A stretch of DNA of 64,000 nucleotides from Ascidia mentula (Eukaryota > Chordata > Ascidiacea > Phlebobranchia > Ascidiidae), in the NCBI GenBank assembly GCA_947561715.1, contig OX387197.1, positions 6,755,001-6,819,000 on the forward strand, in the 5' to 3' direction. A program made the position numbers and the translations under genes. Positions 31,162 to 43,953 of this stretch are shown in pieces; the stretch's first letter is position 1, and the number at the start of each line of letters is the position of its first letter. A model generated the notes under the pieces. That model ran no database searches and had not been told where the DNA came from. It saw only the letters and a list, made by a program, of their open reading frames with translations.

Positions 31162-34070
31162 AACCACTTCGTCTTGCGCCCTTTTCCAGTGGGCCTGAAA
31201 ACTGTACATGTACAGAATACAACGTGCGCGCGCGCAGCTTATTCGGTCGCGAGCCAACAATGGCGTGACGTCAGAGCGCCGAGTGACGTCAGAGCGCCGA
31301 GTGACGTCATTGGAGCTGGTCGCCCTTGTGTGGCGGATTCCGCTTCTTGCATCAAGAAGCAAAATCTGTTTTAAACCCCGACTCGTGGGGAACCACAGTA
31401 ATATCACATTTACAAGTTTATTTCATTGGTACCGCACCTTAAAGTATAAAAAAACAAACGCCTCAGCGCCGCGCTCTGCTCGTCTTGCGAACATTTTTAC
31501 TTGTGTTTTTCCGCTTCCGGCGTATGTTTTAGCGATTTGTACCCGCTCGCCTCCGCGTATTTATCCCGCAATCGTTAAACTTATGAATTTTATCTGGACC
31601 AGAAAGCATGATGCTGGAACTCTATTGCTTGAACGCTGGTGAATAAAGCACACCGCACAAACGTTTTCTTAGGTTTATTCAAAAATTAGAGCAACAGCGA
31701 AAGTTTCTTAGCACAACAACTCATTAGTTGAGCATGTGACCCTTAGGGCTTAGGCCATCCTTCATAAATAATTGTTCATTTTTTTGTCCACATAATGAGC
31801 GGCGTTAGTAAGCGTTGAAATTGAGCTGAAATTTGGAATTATTATTTTAATCCTGAATTGGGATTACATGGTTTTGGACTGGTTACTTCCGAGACCTTCT
31901 ATTAAAACATGTTTTAGCTGATTTCTGCAATGCTTTTTTTCAAACCGTAGGCACAACTTTTATGAACCAGTGACGTAATCATCCCTGATGTCATAACGGA
32001 GAACTTGTTGACATGCTTACGGCGTCGATTTCAGAGACAAGTTCGCATGGGAAATACAAATAATTTGTTTTTATAACAGCTGAAAAGTCGCACAATTATT
32101 TCAGAAAATCAAGTTCATCCAAAGCCTCCTAAGTAAGGCTTGTGACGCCACAACAACATTGAAACGACGAAAGAAAAATTATTTCGGAACCCATGGTTTA
32201 AATACGGCACGACTACCGTAACCAGATAACAGCTAGGTATCTTTTTGTGATCTTATTTGCAAAACAAAATTGTACTGCCCCAAGCAAGGTTGATACCCAT
32301 ACATATGTTCTTATTTATGATTTGTGTGCTAAATTTCGTTTGAAACGTGAATAGGCTATCATTAAATTGCATCCAATATAGTGGTAATGTGGGGAAGTCA
32401 AAAGGTTTCCAAATAGGGGCCGGAAACACTAACAAGAACAGGTGAATTCCGTCGTATGGATGTACAGATAATGTTGTAACCTGCTCCATAAACAGGAGGT
32501 TTTCCGCTGTTGAAAACTACCGTGCCCTTTTTGTCACGCCCAACTTATTGTGAAAATAACGTCACTTTGCCAATTATAATATGACTTGCCTTTAAGCCAG
32601 GTAATGCCATATTAATCAATTGATTTTGTGGTGACGCGAAAATGCGAGGAAGTACATAAAAACAACACCCTATATACCCTTCAGCGATTCATCGGATCCT
32701 ATTCAGAAACGGCTTTAAATGCGTTTGTTGAGTTAGTTAATAAGTAAGCACCACAAATCCAATGTGACTAAGAATTTATTGTATTTATTCACTAATTTAC
32801 AGTATTTGCGGATGCTAATGTCAATGCCGATAGGCCCAGTACCGCTAAAATGCCCTAACCGACAGAAAAAGGTTTGACAGTACTTACTCAGGAAACAGCA
32901 AACGTGCTTGGGACATGGAACAACTTCAAGTGTTGGCCATTCGTTTTAGATGCAATAACGTTTTGATAACCAGAAACTTTTTTGTGCTGAGTTTTCTATA
33001 CCAATCTACACGTTTGAATACAGAACACGTTTGTGATTTTCTTTCAATTAGGTATTAGGAAAAGGCACAGATTTTTGTTTAATCATAAAACAAGGTTTTA
33101 GTCGGTATCTATAGAAAGCTTTCTTGCATGTTCGTAAGATCACTGGCTCCACTACCAGTGTAGACGAAGAGCTATGTTTTTAAAAATAAAAAACAAACTG
33201 TATTGGATTCGAATTTTTTCTATAAAACATCGTAATTCATTTGTCCAAGGTTAAGCAACCTACGGCCTGCGGAGGTACCTGCGTTATAAGTCAAATTTTT
33301 GTGATCCGCGGAAGTTCCTGTTAATTATACAGGGTGCGGCCCATGTCACAAACTCAAGAAGTAATTGTTTTTGTTATATTTTTCAGTGCAGCGACAAATA
33401 TAAGTGTAGTGTGGTGTAGACGGAGCCTTTGTTTTGATCTAACCTTTAATAATGTTATTGGTTTCATTGCTTATACAACGACTTATGTTTGACAAGTTTG
33501 TTGGTTGTGCAAGTGGACACAATTTAAAAAGGTTGACGTGGTGCTAATAAATCCACTGGTCATTGTTTCCGGGTCATCATAACATTTCAAATGATTCACA
33601 CTGATTTTAAATTACATTAAACGCAGTACATTGAACATCAGCACAGTTAAAATTATTCCCATCGTTTATCATGTACTTAGTTTACGAAAAATAAGCTTAC
33701 GGAAGTGGCCCGTGGTCCAATTTAGTTGGGCGTATAAGGCCCGGTTGTGCTACATATTGTACGATAGTTCAAGCATAGTGCATACATATAGTGTCATAGT
33801 GACCTATTATTTTTTGTATTGTCACAGCTTGTCCCAACGTAATTTGGGCGTTCCCCCACTGCCGGAACATAGTTACGTACAACTATACACTGGACTCTAA
33901 GTTGCCATAACTTCCACAATTCGCTAAAAAAATCACAATTCGTCTTCCTAAACACATGAACAGCAAGATGTTTTTTCGATTCTATTAGACCCTGAATCTT
34001 GCTTGAAACGAATGACAATGTGTAAGCATATCTTGTTTGCTTTAGTTGTTTACGTATTCATCTGCATGCT
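31162..34070. other. Spacer between OGT and the PARP14-like gene
   Basis: The first 500 bases are relatively GC-rich and hold the tandem CRE block. The rest is AT-rich with no supported exon. Frames such as 31208-31642 (containing the 18-bp repeat) and 33631-33900 lack codon-use or splice support. Missing 5' exons of the PARP14-like gene might lie in the last kilobase but were not recognised. Confidence 0.5.
31265..31313. promoter_or_regulatory. Three tandem CRE (ATF/CREB) sites plus CCAAT
   Basis: TGACGTCA occurs at 31266-31273, 31284-31291 and 31302-31309, exactly 18 bases apart, inside repeats of GTGACGTCAGAGCGCCGA. An inverted CCAAT box (ATTGG, 31309-31313) abuts the last. A TATA-like TATAAAAA lies at about 31445. 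The cluster has the make-up of a cAMP/ATF-responsive promoter or enhancer, located 105 bases after the OGT stop. No convincing coding exon follows within 2 kb, so the target is unknown. Confidence 0.6.
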
Positions 34071-37000
34071 ATGTTTGCCTTTACAATTGCAGATCATAAA
34101 GTACATGACTTTACCAAAAAGTGCACAATAGATAACAACATTGTTCAGTACATCCAACTTTCGGAAAACGGCCTTTCAAATTTGCTGCGCAGCCTGAATG
34201 GCTTGCAGTACATTGGTATTTTATCCAGCGGGGACACAAATGAATTCCTCATATGTTTTAAACCCTGCATTGCGGTAATGCACCGCGTGAACGCGTTTTA
34301 TTTTGCAATTGTATTATACTGCATGTTGTTTTACCTTGATGTGTTTGTGTTTCACATGATTTAAAAACTAAAATCAACTTTCCGTTTTGACAGACTTTGC
34401 CGAGACAAGTAAGATTCGACCAAACGAAGTTTGAGTTTGATTGCACCACAGGCCTTGCAAAAGCACTGACACAATTCTGCACGAAGTTGGCAATTTGTAA
34501 TGCACAATTTTTAGCAGATTACCGATGTTTAATGGGCTGGAATGAGGAACAGAGCATTCTTAAAGTTCCTGTGACTGAAAACAAAGAAGTTGAAGTCTAC
34601 GTTAGGTCACCTTAATGAATTCACACTTGTACCTTTGACACTTTTTTTAACCTAGTATACTATATTTGCGCAGGTGGAATTTTCAGAAGGACGGTCAAGT
34701 GCAAGTCACCGGCAAAGTTGAGGAGGTCAATGAGGTACAGGTGTATTTAGAGCAAATGTGCAGCTTGGTGACAGAAACGTTGGACATGGATTTGTACAAT
34801 TTTCGGTACGTTGTGCACTGAGCTAATTATTCGTAACAATTTTTCTCTTAACGTCTATCATTTTTGGCGCCAGTGTACCCAGATACAATGTCCCACTCCC
34901 TTTGTCCAGCTTTATTCCCAGATAACTTAATTGGTTTGCGAACTAATTAGGTAATGCCATTTGAAGGAATCCTAACTATCCTAACACAACGGTAGAAATA
35001 AATTGTTGAAGAAAAATACGTGGAGTCGTAGACGTAATTTTAATACCCTGAAGATGAAATCCTGGAGTATCGCTTTAAACGGATACACAAACTAATACCA
35101 GTGGGAGACAAAGGTGTTATACGACCAAGTCAATGATATACCTAATGCACACAAAGTTTGGCATGTTTGTACGTTCAGCGACCTGAACAAACTTGCGAAC
35201 CATCACACCGAGACACACAGGTTGTAAAATAGCACTGCTTTGGACGAGATTCATGCTGGTGGGAACTTTTGAATTGGTGCACGAGTCGTTAATTTTAAAT
35301 ACGTGCAGTTGTTTGAACATTACACTACTCAATGAACCTATAGGCTACATTTGCATACAAAAATGTATCAGCAAAGCACCAATCTAGGTTGATGCCCGAA
35401 TATCTTCCATCATATATTTTTCACAAACACTAGATGATAGTTGTATGTGTTATATACATTGTATTAGACTGGATTTACCGGGTCACCAAAACGCATCGTA
35501 ACTAAAAATATCGTATTTTTAAAGCGCACTGATCGAGTTCGTCGACGTATTTAGAGATAACCTAGATCCGAAAGTATCAACAGAATTACAAGAAAGAGAC
35601 CACGGCCATATCACATTTACAGGGCCTGGATTTATTGTGAAGAGAACCGTCTTAAATATTCAAAACACGGTATGGTCGCTTTCAACAACTGCTTTTTCTT
35701 GTGGCAAATACAGCATTTTAAAATAAGTTATGCTTTTTGAGACAAGGTTTGACAACAATTTTTTTATTTGGTCGGTTTTGTAGAAGCTGCAGAAATTCAA
35801 ATTTCGCTTTAAGAACGACACGGGAAGTCGTTTAAAATATCTTTCAACAGTTTTGGAAAGCAAAGATATAGAACACACGAAGGGCGTCACTGACATTCGA
35901 AAACTTATACAAAATAAATTTAAAATCAACAAAATACAAAGTAAGCTTTCATCGACTTGACTATTTCGAAAATCTAAACTAAGCTTGTCTATGTTACAAA
36001 TATTCTTAACCTGGCAAAATAAAATCACCACTTCTTGTGTGATAGATACAAGTTTTCTTGAAACATTTTACCTAATTTCACTACTTTTAGCCTCTCTTCA
36101 ATTGATATCACATGAAGTATATTTGCTGTATCTCAACGATAGCGATCTTCATGACGCAAGCAGAGTGCTAGAAAACATAATTTCCCGGGAGATTGTTAAA
36201 GTAACTCTGGAAAGTAAAGAAATCATCACATCTGACCTTTGGAATGTTTTTGTTGAACAATTAAGCGCTTCTGGAACCACCCAAATAAACGTATGGTTTT
36301 ATTGTACAAACTCGAAGATTTCGAATGACTGTCTTAAATATAACTTTTTTTTGCATTGTGTCCTGTTTCAAAACGTTTTTCGTAACAAACAAAAGGTCTA
36401 TGAAAATTTTGAATTTGTAAATTTTGATTTAATTCGTTTGAATTGCATCATGTGAATCGCGTCGGCGTCTTTGGTGAGTGTAATATTCCATTTTCTGTGT
36501 TGCAGAATAACGCATCAGGCATCGAGTGTGTTGGTCTGCATGAACATGTCTCGATTGGATGCCAACATATAAGAGAATATTTAATTCGGAACGTCAAAGT
36601 GACCAGACCATTTTACGCCCGCCCAATGGTCATTAATTATATAAAAGAGCATTGGAAAACTTTTAAGGAGAGCAATTCGGATTGTAATGAAGTAACCCCA
36701 GATTTTGATGAGGAAAAATCTCTAATTTATATCACGGGAAGTACAAGAAGGGTTTTGGACGGTAAGTAACAAGGGCTTTTTAGTATATCTACCAACATAA
36801 TCCTCTAGCAAAGTGCTTCCCAACCAGTGGGTCGCGACCCATTGGTGGGACGCGAAGCTATTTCAGGTGGGTCGCGAAGCATTTCTAAATGTTACAGTTT
36901 TCTATTAGATCACGAAATTATTGCATTATTACGTAACATTTATGCAACAATATTTTTCATTCGTTTGGTCATATCTCATTGTGGGTCGCACAATAAAACT

Positions 37001-40000
37001 TGCATTAAAAGTGGGTCGCGAACTGAAAAAGGTTGGGAAGCACGGCTCTAGAATTAACGTTGCATGAAACTTGTGAAAAAATTACCTGGCAATTAAGATA
37101 ATATGACAATTTCAGTGCGATCGTGGCTTCTCGAAGCTACATCCACTTTCAGTATTTCGGAGAGAGAAATCTCAGTTCCAGGAATGAAAACATTTTTTCA
37201 AAGCGACGAAGGGAAACAAGAATTAAAATTTATTTCACAGAATAACCGGTGTCTAGGGTTTATTGATCCACCAAAAAAGGAGGTAAACTCTGTTATAAAA
37301 TGAAATGCAAAACATTTTGATAACCTTTTACACAACCCAAAAGGGATTAACAACTACCGTTAGGACAATGCGGTGATTCTGGGAAATAAATCAAAACATT
37401 AACAAAGTCAAATAAGTTACTGGCAAATTATCAATGGCAAAAAGCACGAGCCCTTCGTCCTTTGTATACCGTATGCGAGACAAAAACTTATTAGTTTGTC
37501 CACAAAACGTTCAAAAATACTGAATGTCAGCATATTTTGTGCAAAGTTTCAATGTGCTTCGCCTGATTTGTATCATCCTAGGGACCGCAGTTGTTGCGTT
37601 ACATAAAAATTCAGTATAATTGGTGATTGTTTGGCTAGTTCTTACTCGCCGTCTGCACTTCATGGGTTCGCTGGGGGCGCGGGCCCTTGACTGTCTCTAA
37701 TGGGGGTCCACGAGACATGAAAGGTTGAACGACTTATTTATGCAATTATTTTTATTTAGCGGATACCAACAATTTGTCCAAAATTGCAAGTTTTTGTTGG
37801 AGATCTTACCACCACCAAGGTAATTACTCAAGGTAAAATGTAAAAAAGAAAAAAACATTTCCCAAATAGTCATAAACAACCAAATAAAAAAAATATTTTA
37901 ACAGCATAATTACAAAAAAACAAAACAAACAGACCGTGGATTAATTAATTTCAATAATATTGTATAGTATTGATGAGCTGGGTTCATCTTTTAATTATTA
38001 CCATAGGCCGATGTTGTCGTTACTTCCTCAACGGTAGAAATGTTTCCAAATTGTGAAGGATCGCTTTTGACAAAGACTCTACTCGAAAAAGCGGGCAACA
38101 ATCTGAAGGTACGGCAAAATATATGTGTCATTAAAATTACTTTTTCAACTGGCTGATTTGCTAATCAAGCTTTAGACAAATCTTTACTAGATTTACATTT
38201 GTTCTGATAAAGGTGGCCTGCAAATCAGTAACTTACGCTAACCTCAAAGTTGGAGATGTTGTTGCCACACCTGGATTTGAACTTCTTTGTGAGGAAGTCT
38301 ACCACGTTATCCTTACTAACTACATGCCGAAAATTAGCGAAAAAATGCTGAAACAGGCATTGAGCCACTGCTTGGATTTGGCCGAATGTTCGGGATATTT
38401 GTCTATTGCATTTCCCGCTCTGGGCACAGGCGGCTTTGAATTTCCGATGGAACTTGTAGTTAGAGTTCTACAAGAGGTGGTTCATAAATTCAGGGGAACT
38501 AAATTGAGCAAAGTTTCTCTTGTCTTACAAACAAATAGCCAACATGAGGTAAAACGGCCTAAGAAATCGGGTCACTTATACATTACGACGAATTGCGAAA
38601 TTTTTTTTAGGTTATTCAACAACTCATATCATTTGATGAGAATCAAAGGTTATCACCAGAGAACATGAAACGCCAATCTATTGACGTTTACGTCGAGGAC
38701 GGAGAAATAGAAGGAACGATTTGTCAAGCAATTGTAAATTACACTTCACTCTCTCAAAACGGTATGCATCTTGTTTACTGTTATTTGCCTCTTAACTACA
38801 TTCCTTTGTCGCAGATATCAAGGTTCCCGAAACCTGTAGCACTTCAATCACCAAATTTGCCCTAAACACGATAAATCAAAGTGCTGGTAGCGTGATGACC
38901 ACTACAGGTGGCAAAGTGTGTAAATACTTCCTACACGTACCAATACCAGACAGTGCAGGGGCACTTCAAGCTATTTTGTTGGACTGCTTTGGAAAAGCCG
39001 ACAGACTGGGTGTCCGTAGTGTAGCTATTCCTAATGATACGGGTAAAATTGTCTGGAATGTTTGAAACATTTCCTAAACATATAAATGATAGAAACTGCA
39101 TGATTAACCCTCCAGGTGGAACTAGTTTGTCCGGTGTGGAGGTCGCACAATGTATGAGCACGGCCATTAAAAGGTTTGATAAAACCAATCTCAGAAGTTT
39201 GGAAAGGATTGAGGTTTATGTGACTCAGAATATGATAGCTGCCTTTCAAAACGAGCTTTTGACAGGGGAACATGGTCGGCACTTAAGGGCGGCCAGAGTG
39301 CCCCGCACCTGGAGACAAATATTATCAAACACCATGACTTTTGGATTAACATCAAATAATAACCCCTCTGGTAGGATGTTGTACTGTTTTACACCTAGCT
39401 TACCTGTGTAGTCAATGACTACTTTTTTAAGGTATCTCGCCATATTGGGGCTTTTTAAACCTGTTCAATAAACGTAGCGACAAACGGGATGTTAAACCCA
39501 AACGTAGTGAAGGTTTTGGCGAACAAACATCAAACTATGTCCGGATCTTGTTTTGTTCGTGCAGTCTAGCTGATGTATATGAGGTACGTCAGTGGTTCCT
39601 ACCGTTTTTCACACATTCAAAATAATAATAGTACAAAAATAATATAAAAAAAAGTTAAAATTAAATCACTACGGTAATTTAATGCATCAGTTTATTTTTG
39701 ATCAATGATAAATTTGCTCGTGTTGCAAGTAACCTTTAAAGAAAACACAGGACGAGTTAAACAAAGTGTAAAATACTAAAAAGTACGCATGATAGTAATC
39801 TTGTCAATCATCAATTTAATTATACAGAATAGGGTTGCCAGACATTCAGGTTTCCCGACATTACCGGGATTTTGGTGTAAAATCTGCGTCAGTGAGTAGC
39901 TGAATTTTAAACACGACGCCCTCCATACTTCTGCGATCCCCCGAAAATCGATAAGGTCGTTGCTGGGACCCTATTTGCAACTCAAAATTTTGTCAAGATT

Positions 40001-41967
40001 AGTGGTGTACCGAATCGTCTTGATTCAGTTCGGCCAAAAACCGAATGTTCGTCAGTTTGACTAAATAACTTCGACCGAATCATTTGTGACGTCACGCAAA
40101 CGCGTATACATTATGCTTTTAAAAGAAGAGTTTACTGCAAGACAGATTGTAAAATATGTGTAGCATCATGTAAGAAGTAATGTATTTTATTAGGCCTTTC
40201 GAGCGCTGGAGAAAAAAGTTAGAGATATGTGTTTGATGAAAACGTTTGGTGGTAATGTAATCGAACATATCACCCCCGACGAATTGGATACTATCCGAGA
40301 AAACGAAAACATCAAAATGTACACGACTTCAGACGGGTAAACCATGATTGTTAGCTATGTCAAATATTTGCTCCTGACTTAATCGGAATTTGCCAGAAAA
40401 TTGGTCATAAAAGGGATTCGGAAAGACGTGACGGAAAGTTCAGAAAAAGTCGCGGAAATCATAAGTTATCTCAATGAAGCCATGCTGTGTGCTGACCATG
40501 TATCGTGGAAGTATGTAGATCCGAAGAAGAAAAGCGAAATTCCGTTTCCTTTACGAGCCAATCACCAGCTAGAAAAAGCACACAAGGTAAGGGTAAAAAA
40601 ATTATTAAAACAGAATGTTTGTCGGGCATATTTGGGTTGCAGATTTTTAAACTATTCCTTAAAAATGGACAAACAGTTCCTGTTTCAATGATATGTTTGA
40701 TTTGATTTGAAATTTGAAGCAATAATTGTTTTTTTAAATCATTAAAAAACAGTCCCTATAATTACCTCCGCAAATGTTGCGCAGTTACAGAGGAACACAG
40801 AAAAGGTGAATTGGAAAGTAAATGGTGAAAGTGTTGAATTTACTGTTGACCTCCCGGCTTACATAGCTTTGGCTGATGGCGCTGTTTACAAGGTCATAAG
40901 ATCAATTCAATGTGGTAAGATTTGACACTTACGTGTTTCTAAACCAGCGGTGCACAACGCAGGGTGCGCAAGCTATATTTGGCACGCTAATTCGGGTTCA
41001 AAAATGACATGTCATATTTAAGTGAATAAAACTTCAATCTCGCTTAGTGTGGGTGAAATTTCAATCACTGTTTTAAAATAAAAATAAAGTAAAACGGAAT
41101 GGAAACATATATTTCTATTTAAATGGCCGGTGTTGGTTCTGTCATAAATCTCACAGTAACGTCATTGAGAAACTTTATATCTTGCCATGCAAAATTAGGC
41201 CAAAGCTGCATTGTTTGTATTTTTGTGTAAACCTAAACATTTTTTTCAATCTTTACAGACTCTTTGCCGCCGTACTGGGACAGATATGCGAGCAGTGATG
41301 AAATTTGCCTCGAAGTGACACCCGGCTCCTCCGAATTCGAAAAAATTATCGAAAAGTTTAAAGAAACATTTCAAGTTGAACCCCAAAAAGTATAGATCCA
41401 TACTCTAACTTTAACAATAAACCTTTACGATAAGTACAGCAATATCAAACCTCCGCATTTTTAAGCTGGAAAGGATACAGAACTGGACTCTCTGGAACCA
41501 GTTTCAAGCACAAAAAGAATTGGTGGAAAAAGAAATGCCTGGAAAAAAAGTCACACGTGAGCTTTTTCATGGTACAGACAAAGCCACTTGCGCCAAAATA
41601 GCGACAAGGGGGTTTGACAGAAGCTATGCTGGAAAAAATGGTTTTTACTGTTTATTTATTTTTAATAGATGAAAGTTTACAGTATAGTTTTTCAGGCACA
41701 GTATACGGCAAAGGAGTATACTTTGCTACTACTGCCAAGTATTCGAATGACTTCGCGAAAACGGCATCTCGAGAAGGAAAGTGCATGTTTTTAGCTGAGG
41801 TTATTACTGGTAACTTTTGCCAGGGGCATTCGTTGGTGCACGCTCCACCATTGCAAGATAACGGGCACCCGTATAACAGCGTGGTCAATAGTATGATTGA
41901 TCCCACAATATTCGTCGTGTTTCGAGATGCCAGCGTCTACCCCTCCTATCTATTGACATACCAATAA
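34071..41967 (+). CDS. PARP14-like macro/WWE mono-ADP-ribosyltransferase
   Basis: Twenty exons with matching phases give 1245 residues from the ATG at 34071: 34071-34274, 34394-34605, 34674-34805, 35525-35669, 35784-35940, 36091-36290, 36506-36761, 37116-37282, 38007-38108, 38213-38548, 38611-38761, 38815-39042, 39116-39370, 39432-39583, 40194-40336, 40397-40586, 40785-40914, 41259-41389, 41466-41640, 41696-41967. Domains: an RRM/KH-like N-terminal half without strong motifs; a macro domain (about 492-640, FPALGTGGFEFP); a second diverged macro (about 650-850); a KH-like stretch; WWE (about 978-1053, VSWKYVDP); PARP catalytic (about 1054-1245). The catalytic triad reads His (LFHGT), Tyr (GVYFATTAKYS) and Leu (PSYLLTY), which in PARP14/15 means mono- not poly-ADP-ribosylation. 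The start is uncertain: TTTACAATTGCAG just after the ATG could be an acceptor for upstream exons. Confidence 0.85.
36811..37045. mobile_element. Non-autonomous hAT-Charlie-like MITE
   Basis: The left end reads GTGCTTCCCAACCAGTGGGT followed by CGCGACCCA; the right end is its complement (GGTTGGGAAGCAC). It is flanked by 8-bp duplications CTCTAGCA and CTCTAGAA. The motif GTGGGTCGCGACCC and the repeated GTGGGTCGCGAA are the hallmark of Charlie-type hAT ends in animals. The inside is AT-rich with no transposase. It lies in the PARP14-like intron between the exons ending at 36761 and starting at 37116. Confidence 0.85.
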
Positions 41968-43953
41968 TTGTTCCAACCTGCCGACGTGTCCAATGAAGTC
42001 ACCGTATTTTAAAGAATGTTTGGTAGCATTAAGTCCCAATTCTTCAGAAAGACTTTTTAAAGAAAAAGAGTTTTGAGATGAAACGCAAAGCAATATCAAC
42101 CAAGAGCATAAGTCAAAACACTTGCAATTGTATGTGCAGCACTTCAAAATAAGTAATTCTGTATTTTTTCCATTGTATGTCTATAGACATATATACCTCG
42201 GTTATAATTATTAAACTCACAAATATGAACGATTTGACCTACAAATTTGTCATGACGGCATTGTTCCTACAATGACTAATACATTTCCGATTCGAATGTT
42301 TTCAAAAATATGTTGAAATGTGTCGGATGTCAAAGCCTGGTGCTGTTTACCATGTCGCGTTTGGCTGCCTGGTGCCTATACACACTGTTTAGATGACTGT
42401 GTATGGGTAGTACGCTATACGAGTCGATGCCGCAGAGTAATGAAGCGCAACAAAAAGCTGACTGTCTGACAATGATGAACTCCAAACGAAAGTAAAATGT
42501 AGGTGTTTTTTATTGGTGAGGGGTAAGGAGCGAACTTACGTACAGGCAAGCTCAGTGGCGTACGAACATTTTTGAGACACCTTTACGTCACCAAGGATTG
42601 CGCTCTTACAAGGAAACGAGTAAAGTCGAGTTCATTTGGACGCAAATAACTCAGTTTACGCCTGCAACTCAAATGAGTAAAATGTGTATGCTGCTTCTAT
42701 ACAACGGCCGTGTTATAATTGTAAAAGTCAAAAAAGGTAATGAAATGTGAACAATACAGGCAAATTCACGTGTATAATATTTGAATGTTAACGACCACCA
42801 AAAGATTGTTTTTAATATTTTGCTTTAAAAATTGCCCGCAATCATTTCATAAATAGCCACACCCCCATTCAACGGGTAGGCAATTATCGACCGATCAAAA
42901 TAATTTTGCAAGCTTGTGTCTCATGCCCCAAACTGAGCAGTGAGTGCAACGATTATGGAAGAGACTGTTATTGCTGTCCGTGAGCTACTCAAAAAAGCGT
43001 AATCACGCAAATGGCTGCTTGCAAAATTCAAAAGGTTAGGTAATTCTGAAGTGGCCTACTGTCGTTCTATATTATTGGTGATTAAATTATAATGATAGAG
43101 TCGTAATGACATTTCGAAGAGTGTTTAATCGTTTTTAGTCAACCATATCGCAGGAAATCAGAAAGTTGTATCGCTAAATGACTACAAATCAGTCCTATCG
43201 TTCCATTAATAAAGCGAAAACATTATAGTGTATATGGTGTCCGTCAATGCGCAACTATTGGACTGGGCGCTGATCAGATTAAACCACGGTTTTTGGTCAG
43301 CTTAATGTACCAGTATAACACTGATATCGCAAACGCTTAAGGGAAAAGCGGACTTCAGCTTGAAGAACGTGGTGAGGCGAGCAAAAAAGGCGTGAATTTC
43401 AAAATACGAGTCGCAAGGTGGCGGTCGCTTGCATAAAATTTTACGCGGCACTGGGGAGCAAAAAGCGTTCGAAAACCACGATAAATGTATGTACTGTCTT
43501 TACAGGTAATAAACAAAACGGAGAGCTAGGCAACAAGGCAACACTTCTCGATTGAGAAATAACAAATGTGAGGAGATATTTAAAAATATAGAAAAGTTGA
43601 ACACTTCCAGTTAAATAATATTATACGAACATTAAAAACAAGAATCAGATCGGGAGCTGCAGACAGGGTGTGCACACTGTTTCGACCTGTAAGGTCTCAA
43701 AAATGAGAATAACTTTTGAAATGCTACAAGTGAGCGTGTGTTGCAGAAAAATGCCTTTTATGCTGAATAGAGGACAACAATCCCAGTTTTGTCCGGTTCA
43801 CAAAATACCGTAATTTTGCAGCGGTTATATCTTCCAGATACCTAGTGTGATATATCCGTTTAAAACTGCGCTCACTTTCTTTCACAAACTCCACGTTCCT
43901 TTATAAATAATATCACATTATTGACAATATCATTGCAATCACTGTGCCAGCAA
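41968..43953. other. Spacer between convergent PARP14-like and CYP1-like genes
   Basis: AT-rich sequence holding the 3' ends of two convergent genes. A copy of the dispersed motif described at 1091 lies at about 43657-43700. No coding exon, RNA gene or other element was recognised. Confidence 0.5.

Noticed and set aside
31208-31642. 144-codon frame over the CRE block
   Set aside because: Its openness follows from the 18-bp repeat and GC-rich bias; no domain, and the minus strand is equally open.
39588-39620. CAGTGGTTCCTACC as another hAT end
   Set aside because: No matching inverted end or 8-bp duplication was found downstream.
40946-41200. CAGCGGTGCACAAC as a hAT-type end in a PARP14-like intron
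   Set aside because: Only one end is visible; no complementary terminus was found.
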